Shown: positions 6,611-9,446 of the stretch, piece by piece
How positions within the stretch are numbered: position 1 is the first letter of the stretch
Layout: each line of letters opens with the position of its first letter
Source of the DNA: Pseudomonadota bacterium
GTDB taxonomy: Bacteria > Pseudomonadota > Alphaproteobacteria > Rhizobiales > Xanthobacteraceae
Direction of reading: 5' to 3'
Assembly (NCBI GenBank): GCA_023423415.1
Contig: JAFAFP010000272.1
Span: 1-9,446 of the forward strand
DNA length: 9,446 bases
Notes under the pieces: model-generated
What the model was told of the DNA's origin: nothing
Database searches by the model: none
The model's input: the letters and a program-made list of their open reading frames with translations, nothing else
Made by a program: the position numbers and the translations under genes

Positions 6611-6749
6611 TCGCCACGCCTGCGACACAATGCAGAACGCGGTTTTATTGTACCAGATGCGATGAGATCACCAATCGTTCTGGCCCAGAAACATAGGAAA
6701 TGCGGAGGTTTCCGGCCTGTCTGCCTCGGGTCGATGGCAGCTATGCACC

Positions 6750-7121
6750 TCAGCCGCCGCGCCGCTCCGCTTCCCAGCGGCCGCTGCATTGCTTGAAATT
6801 GTCCCTCCCGCGCCACGTGCCTGCCCCCGTGGCGCCACTCAGACGCCCGCTGCCTTCCGCCTGCTGGTCGCCCCGGCGGATGACGGCCCGCAGTCGTCCG
6901 CTCCCATCCACACGGCCCGTGATCGAGATTCCAGCCTCGTTCAAATACTGGATCGCGCCGTTCACGACCCGCACCGGATAGCGATAGGCCCGATCGCAGT
7001 CGCCCCGTTCGGTAATCACCACCACGCTCCAGCTACCGTCGTATTTCGCCGCGCTGGATGCCGTTCCGATGGACGCCAGAAGGGCACTGGCACACACAAC
7101 GGATTTCAGCAGTTTGGCCAT
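6750..7121 (-). CDS. Small secreted protein of unknown function
   Basis: The protein is 123 residues and I recognise no named family. The start is ATG 7121, with GGGAG and AGGA upstream. It opens with a signal peptide: MAKLLK, then a hydrophobic stretch to about residue 20, with probable cleavage near ASSA (21-24). Cys10 sits in the hydrophobic core without a lipobox, so it is not an obvious lipoprotein. The mature part is about 99 residues. It begins KYDGSWSVVVITERGDC and has strand-like alternating segments (YRYPVRVVNGAIQYL, GISITGRVDGSGRLRAVI), then GSGRLSGATGAGTWRG and a CSGRWEAER end. Cys42 and Cys112 could form one disulfide. The YDGSW opening and GxGxWxG pattern suggest a compact beta-rich periplasmic or secreted domain. 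I recall similar short hypothetical proteins in rhizobial genomes, but no role can be assigned. The gene is divergent from rpmI. Confidence 0.75.
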   Translation of the reverse strand: MAKLLKSVVCASALLASIGTASSAAKYDGSWSVVVITERGDCDRAYRYPVRVVNGAIQYLNEAGISITGRVDGSGRLRAVIRRGDQQAEGSGRLSGATGAGTWRGRDNFKQCSGRWEAERRGG

Positions 7122-7156
7122 TTCCTATCTCCCGCACGCGCTCGAGGCACCCGAAC

Positions 7157-7220
7157 ACCCCTGCGATCCGGGCGGACGGGGTTCAAACCCCTCTGCACGG
7201 GCAGGGGTTCCGGTCCGCCC
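7157..7220 (+). promoter_or_regulatory. Possible pseudoknot or alternative-pairing RNA element
   Basis: Two perfect 8-bp helices cross each other: ACCCCTGC (7157-7164) with GCAGGGGT (7201-7208), and GGGCGGAC (7170-7177) with GTCCGCCC (7213-7220). Between them GGGGTT (7178-7183) can fold on AACCCC (7186-7191). AACCCCT (7186-7192) can instead pair with AGGGGTT (7203-7209), which competes with the first helix. The region could form an H-type pseudoknot with an internal hairpin, or switch between exclusive folds. If transcribed rightward it would lie in an rpmI leader; leftward, in the leader of the gene starting at 7121. The candidate rpmI promoter at 7246 lies downstream of it, which weakens the rpmI reading. 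Confidence 0.3.
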
Positions 7221-7245
7221 CATGCGGCCAAACGCCAGAACTTTG

Positions 7246-7274
7246 TTGTCTTTTGAGACCTGCTCTGCCATAAC
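7246..7274 (+). promoter_or_regulatory. Candidate rpmI-rplT promoter
   Basis: TTGTCT (7246-7251) and CATAAC (7269-7274) are 17 bases apart, and each matches the sigma-70 consensus at four of six positions. This would give a leader of roughly 145 bases before the rpmI start, containing the three small hairpins and the Shine-Dalgarno stem. It is the best promoter-like pair I saw in the window, but it is only a pattern match. Confidence 0.4.
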
Positions 7275-7395
7275 CCGCTCCGCTCGCCGCCCGGCTGATT
7301 AAGGGCTGCCGTGGCAGCGACAATGCTCAATCAGCAATGCTCGTTTTTCGAGCCATCTCCGGCGGACGCTCGGCTTTTGCCAAATCGGCAAGGCA

Positions 7396-7422
7396 GGCTG
7401 CTCCGGCCGGTTCAGGAGAGCC
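7396..7422 (+). promoter_or_regulatory. Stem that hides the rpmI Shine-Dalgarno
   Basis: GGCT (7396-7399) pairs with AGCC (7419-7422) and CTCC (7401-7404) with GGAG (7415-7418). The result is an 8-bp stem with one bulged G (7400) and a ten-base loop. The 3' arm contains the Shine-Dalgarno AGGAG and ends two bases before the ATG. Folding would block ribosome entry, as expected for translational control of rpmI. In E. coli, L20 represses rpmI translation through its leader; a similar role here is inference. Confidence 0.45.
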
Positions 7423-7424
7423 AA

Positions 7425-7625
7425 ATGCCCAAGTTGAAGACCAAGTCCGGCGCCAAAAAGCGCTTCAAGATCAGCGGCTCAGGGAAAGTCATTGCCGCCC
7501 AAGCCGGCAAGCGCCACGGCATGATCAAGCGAACCACCAAGCAAATCCGCGATCTTCGCGGCACCAGAGTTCTGTTCAAGACCGACGGTGACAACATCAA
7601 GAAGTACTGGATGCCGAACGGCTGA
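7425..7625 (+). CDS. rpmI: 50S ribosomal protein L35
   Basis: The protein is 66 residues, the normal length for bL35. The start is ATG 7425, with AGGAG (7414-7418) six bases upstream; an upstream in-frame extension has no family match. The sequence begins MPKLKTKSGAKKRFKISGSG, the family hallmark, and continues through KRHGMIKRTTKQIRDLRG, a very basic stretch that contacts 23S rRNA. The C-terminus KKYWMPNG is a common variant in this class. It is followed after 55 bases by rplT, almost certainly in one operon. Its Shine-Dalgarno lies in a predicted stem (7396-7422). Unlike the textbook infC-rpmI-rplT order, infC is about 1.9 kb upstream with two opposing genes in between. Confidence 0.97.
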   Translation: MPKLKTKSGAKKRFKISGSGKVIAAQAGKRHGMIKRTTKQIRDLRGTRVLFKTDGDNIKKYWMPNG

Positions 7626-7680
7626 TCGCCAACGGCCCACACAACTTCCGTATTTGCTTTTCGCTTAGAGGAGATCAGCC

Positions 7681-8043
7681 ATGGCTCGCGTAAAACGGGG
7701 CGTTACCGCCCACGCCAAGCACAAAAAGGTTCTGAAGGCCGCCAAGGGCTTTTACGGCCGCCGCAAGAACACCATCCGTATCGCCAAGCAGGCGGTGGAG
7801 AAGGCCAATCAATACGCCTTCCGCGACCGCAAGCGCCGCAAGCGCACCTTCCGCGCGCTCTGGATTCAGCGTCTGAACGCGGCCGTCCGTCCGTTCGGGC
7901 TGAATTACAGCCAGTTTATCGATGGCCTCAACAAGTCGGGCCTCGAAATCGACCGCAAGGTGCTGTCCGATCTCGCGATCCGCGAGCCGGCGGCATTCCA
8001 GGTCATCGTCGAGAAAGCCAAGGCCGCTCTGCCGGCGGCTTAA
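7681..8043 (+). CDS. rplT: 50S ribosomal protein L20
   Basis: The protein is 120 residues, typical of bL20, an early-assembly 23S rRNA-binding protein and, in several bacteria, the repressor of its own operon. The start is ATG 7681, preceded by GAGGAG at about eight bases. The N-terminal basic extension MARVKRGVTAHAKHKKVLK and then GFYGRRKNTIRIAKQAVEKA match the family closely. RDRKRRKRTFRALWIQRLNA is the signature region. The globular C-domain (LNYSQFIDGLNKSGLEIDRK, LSDLAIREPAAF), the part that binds mRNA in known autoregulation, is complete. It lies 55 bases after rpmI. A paired-hairpin repeat follows immediately and may end or modulate transcription before pheS. Confidence 0.98.
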   Translation: MARVKRGVTAHAKHKKVLKAAKGFYGRRKNTIRIAKQAVEKANQYAFRDRKRRKRTFRALWIQRLNAAVRPFGLNYSQFIDGLNKSGLEIDRKVLSDLAIREPAAFQVIVEKAKAALPAA

Positions 8044-8051
8044 GTCAAAAC

Positions 8052-8144
8052 TGTCATGCCCCGCCAAGGCGGGGCATCCAGCACTCCGACCTGCCTTTTC
8101 GCTAGACCGGGCGACTGGATCGCCCGCCTGCGCGGGCGATGACA
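8052..8144. repeat. Paired inverted hairpin repeat (REPIN-like) between rplT and pheS
   Basis: The left unit is TGTC followed by ATGCCCCGCC (8056-8065), AA, GGCGGGGCAT (8068-8077), then CCAGCA. The right unit, inverted, is CTGG before ATCGCCCGC (8119-8127), loop CTGC, GCGGGCGAT (8132-8140), then GACA. Read outward to inward, both give TGTCAT, a stem-loop, and a CCAG flank. This is the same plan as at 1663-1725, although the stem sequences differ by compensating changes. It fills most of the rplT-pheS gap. Its 3' end reaches to 18 bases before the pheS start, so it could influence pheS expression. Confidence 0.72.
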
Positions 8145-8162
8145 CCGGTGGTGGAAAGCTGC

Positions 8163-9245
8163 ATGTCCGACATCGCTTCGCTTCAACAATCCGTTCTGAA
8201 CGACATCGCCGCTGCTTCCGACGAAGCGGCGCTCGAAGCCGTTCGCATTGCTGCGCTTGGCAAGAGCGGTTCCGTTTCCGCGCTTCTGAAGACGCTCGGC
8301 GCCATGACGCCGGACGAGCGCAAGATCCAGGGCCCGCAGATCAACGGGCTGAAGGATGCGGTCAACGCGGCCCTGCTCGCACGGCGCGATTCGCTGAAGA
8401 ATGCCGCGCTCGACCAGCGCCTCAACAGCGAAAGCGTTGACGTGACGCTGCCGGTGCGCGAAAGCCCGGTGGAAACCGGTCGCATTCATCCGATCAGCCA
8501 GGTGATCGACGAACTCACTACGATCTTCGCCGACATGGGCTTTGCCGTCGCCGAAGGTCCGGACATCGAGACCGACGATTACAACTTCACCAAGCTGAAC
8601 TTTCCCGAAGGCCATCCGGCGCGGGAAATGCACGACACCTTCTATTTCAATCCGAAGGAAGACGGTTCGCGCCTGCTGCTGCGCACGCATACGTCGCCGG
8701 TACAGGTGCGCACCATGCTGGCGCAGAAGCCGCCGATCCGCGTGATCTGCCCGGGCCGCACATATCGTTCGGATTCCGATCAGACGCACACGCCGATGTT
8801 CCATCAGGTGGAAGGCCTTGTCATCGACAAGGGCTCGCACCTCGGCCATCTGAAATGGATTCTCGCCGAATTCTGCAAGGCGTTCTTCGAAGTCGATCAG
8901 GTGAAGATGCGGTTCCGTCCGTCGTTCTTCCCGTTCACCGAGCCGTCGCTGGAAGTTGATATCCAGTGCAAACGCGACAAAGGCGAAATCCGCTTCGGCG
9001 AAGGCGAGGATTGGCGCGAGATTCTCGGCTGCGGCATGGTGCATCCGAACGTGCTGCGCAATTGCGGGATCGACCCGGACGAGTATCAGGGCTTTGCCTG
9101 GGGCATGGGCATAGATCGCATCGCCATGTTGAAATACGGCATGCCGGATCTGCGTCCCTTCTTCGAAGCCGATATGCGCTGGCTGTCGCATTACGGCTTC
9201 CGGCCGCTCGATTTCCCGACGCTGGCCGGTGGCTTGAGCACTTGA
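8163..9245 (+). CDS. pheS: Phenylalanine-tRNA ligase alpha subunit
   Basis: The protein is 360 residues, a normal length for the alpha subunit. It pairs with PheT in an alpha2-beta2 enzyme that charges tRNA-Phe (EC 6.1.1.20). The start is ATG 8163 (MSDIASLQQSVLNDI), with GGAAAG just upstream. An in-frame ATG at 8139 lies inside the repeat and is unlikely. The N-terminal coiled-coil tRNA-binding arm spans about residues 1-90. The class II catalytic core follows: MGFAVAEGPDIETDDYNF (125-142) with motif 1, RTYRSDSDQTHTPMFHQVEG (199-218) with motif 2, and GFAWGMGIDRIAMLKYGM (310-327) with motif 3. The phenylalanine-pocket residue that is Ala294 in E. coli appears as Ala312 here, as is normal. pheT is expected downstream, beyond the DUF559-like gene. 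Confidence 0.97.
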   Translation: MSDIASLQQSVLNDIAAASDEAALEAVRIAALGKSGSVSALLKTLGAMTPDERKIQGPQINGLKDAVNAALLARRDSLKNAALDQRLNSESVDVTLPVRESPVETGRIHPISQVIDELTTIFADMGFAVAEGPDIETDDYNFTKLNFPEGHPAREMHDTFYFNPKEDGSRLLLRTHTSPVQVRTMLAQKPPIRVICPGRTYRSDSDQTHTPMFHQVEGLVIDKGSHLGHLKWILAEFCKAFFEVDQVKMRFRPSFFPFTEPSLEVDIQCKRDKGEIRFGEGEDWREILGCGMVHPNVLRNCGIDPDEYQGFAWGMGIDRIAMLKYGMPDLRPFFEADMRWLSHYGFRPLDFPTLAGGLST

Positions 9246-9297
9246 TCCGCTTGCGCATGCATAGTGACATGAAGGCCGCCGCGAGCGAGGCCTCGTC

Positions 9298-9321
9298 CCC
9301 TCCCCCGCTTGCGGGGGTGGG
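9298..9321. repeat. GC hairpin repeat after pheS
   Basis: CCCCCGC (9302-9308) pairs with GCGGGGG (9311-9317) across TT. The stem continues as CCC/GGG (9298-9300 with 9319-9321) past one T-T mismatch. It is followed by GTTAGGGCGGGGG. The pattern of a C-rich palindrome then GGGTTAGGG resembles a dispersed repeat seen in Bradyrhizobium-like and other proteobacterial genomes. No T run follows, but it may act as a 3'-end hairpin for pheS. Confidence 0.55.
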
Positions 9322-9349
9322 TTAGGGCGGGGGCTAAGTGCCCGAAAGC

Positions 9350-9446
9350 ATGATGGTCGATTCGCGGGAAAAACCTGACTGGCAAGTCTCCGCGAAACAA
9401 CGCGCCCGAGCGCGCGCCCTGCGTCGTGATTTGACCGATGCAGAGC
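9350..9446 (+). CDS. Partial DUF559 domain protein (N-terminus only)
   Basis: Only 32 codons are visible before the window ends. The peptide begins MMVDSREKPDWQVSAKQ, then RARARALRRDLTDAE. The segment ARxLRxxxTxAE is the usual opening of DUF559 proteins, small domains with the very-short-patch-repair/restriction endonuclease-like fold. Their catalytic residues lie further on and are not visible here. The start is uncertain. ATG 9350, ATG 9353 and GTG 9338 (directly after an in-frame TAA and close behind a G run) are all possible, and no Shine-Dalgarno is convincing. The frame runs the same way as pheS. I recall DUF559 genes sitting between pheS and pheT in Bradyrhizobium relatives, which fits. 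The family call rests on about 15 residues. Confidence 0.6.
   Translation, partial: MMVDSREKPDWQVSAKQRARARALRRDLTDAE

Larger units (their letters stand above)
7122..7424. other. 303-base gene-free region upstream of rpmI
   Basis: No coding sequence is supported here. Besides the possible pseudoknot, promoter and Shine-Dalgarno stem listed separately, it contains three further hairpins. These are GCTGCC/GGCAGC (7305-7310 with 7313-7318), GCTCG/CGAGC around five T (7339-7343 with 7349-7353), and TTGCC/GGCAA (7377-7381 with 7387-7391). It serves as the divergent regulatory region of the small secreted protein gene and the rpmI-rplT operon. Such density of structure fits a ribosomal-protein leader, but each hairpin alone is within what chance gives in GC-rich DNA. 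Confidence 0.6.

Noticed and set aside
7170..7220. tRNA-like element: 8-bp GGGCGGAC/GTCCGCCC stem with a GTTCAAA-type loop inside
   Set aside because: The enclosed length is about 51 bases, there is no D arm or anticodon arm, and the loop helix does not sit next to the 3' acceptor strand as a T arm must.
7311..7424. Upstream in-frame extension of rpmI
   Set aside because: L35 proteins begin at MPKLKT; the extension has no homology, lies in structured leader sequence, and the Shine-Dalgarno is placed for ATG 7425.
8139..8162. ATG at 8139 as the pheS start
   Set aside because: It lies inside the hairpin repeat, adds eight residues absent from the family, and ATG 8163 has its own upstream purine-rich site.
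8040..9191. Leftward 383-codon open frame opposite pheS
   Set aside because: It is antisense to an unmistakable PheS, has no family signature, and its composition is typical of a shadow frame.

Overview
The window looks like the chromosome of an alphaproteobacterium, most likely a Bradyrhizobium/Rhodopseudomonas/Afipia-type Hyphomicrobiales member. By eye the DNA is GC-rich with strong G/C at third codon positions. The ribosomal proteins, IF3 and PheS read as alphaproteobacterial. The intergenic spaces carry paired GC-rich hairpin repeats of a type common in that group. The taxonomic call is an inference from recalled family sequences, not a search.

Left part (1-3569): the first codons of a moeB/thiF-like gene run leftward out of the window. 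Divergent from it is a secreted protein with a peptidoglycan-binding-like segment and a trypsin/HtrA-like fold whose catalytic His and Ser are replaced (a predicted pseudoprotease). A hairpin and a paired-hairpin repeat follow. Next come two leftward genes that may form one transcript: an ABHD10-like alpha/beta hydrolase, then a short-chain enoyl-CoA hydratase.

Middle (3570-7121): a rightward GT4-type glycosyltransferase precedes infC (translation initiation factor IF3). infC almost certainly starts at the rare codon ATT, the start used for IF3 autoregulation in E. coli. infC converges on, and overlaps by 23 bases, a leftward class I methyltransferase. A strong GC hairpin just after the infC stop lies inside the end of the methyltransferase gene. 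A small leftward gene for a secreted protein of unknown function follows.

Right part (7122-9446): a 303-base gene-free leader contains a possible pseudoknot, a plausible promoter and a stem that buries the Shine-Dalgarno of rpmI. After it come rpmI (L35), rplT (L20) and pheS (Phe-tRNA synthetase alpha), with a paired-hairpin repeat between rplT and pheS. The window closes with another GC hairpin repeat and the first codons of a probable DUF559 (endonuclease-fold) protein. The translation genes infC, rpmI, rplT and pheS are in their usual order, but infC is separated from rpmI by two opposing genes.

I saw no tRNA, rRNA, CRISPR array, transposase or prophage gene. Most of the window is ordinary chromosomal core. 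The items most worth a second look are the pseudoprotease, the rpmI leader structures, the infC/methyltransferase overlap with its embedded hairpin, and the inverted hairpin repeats.
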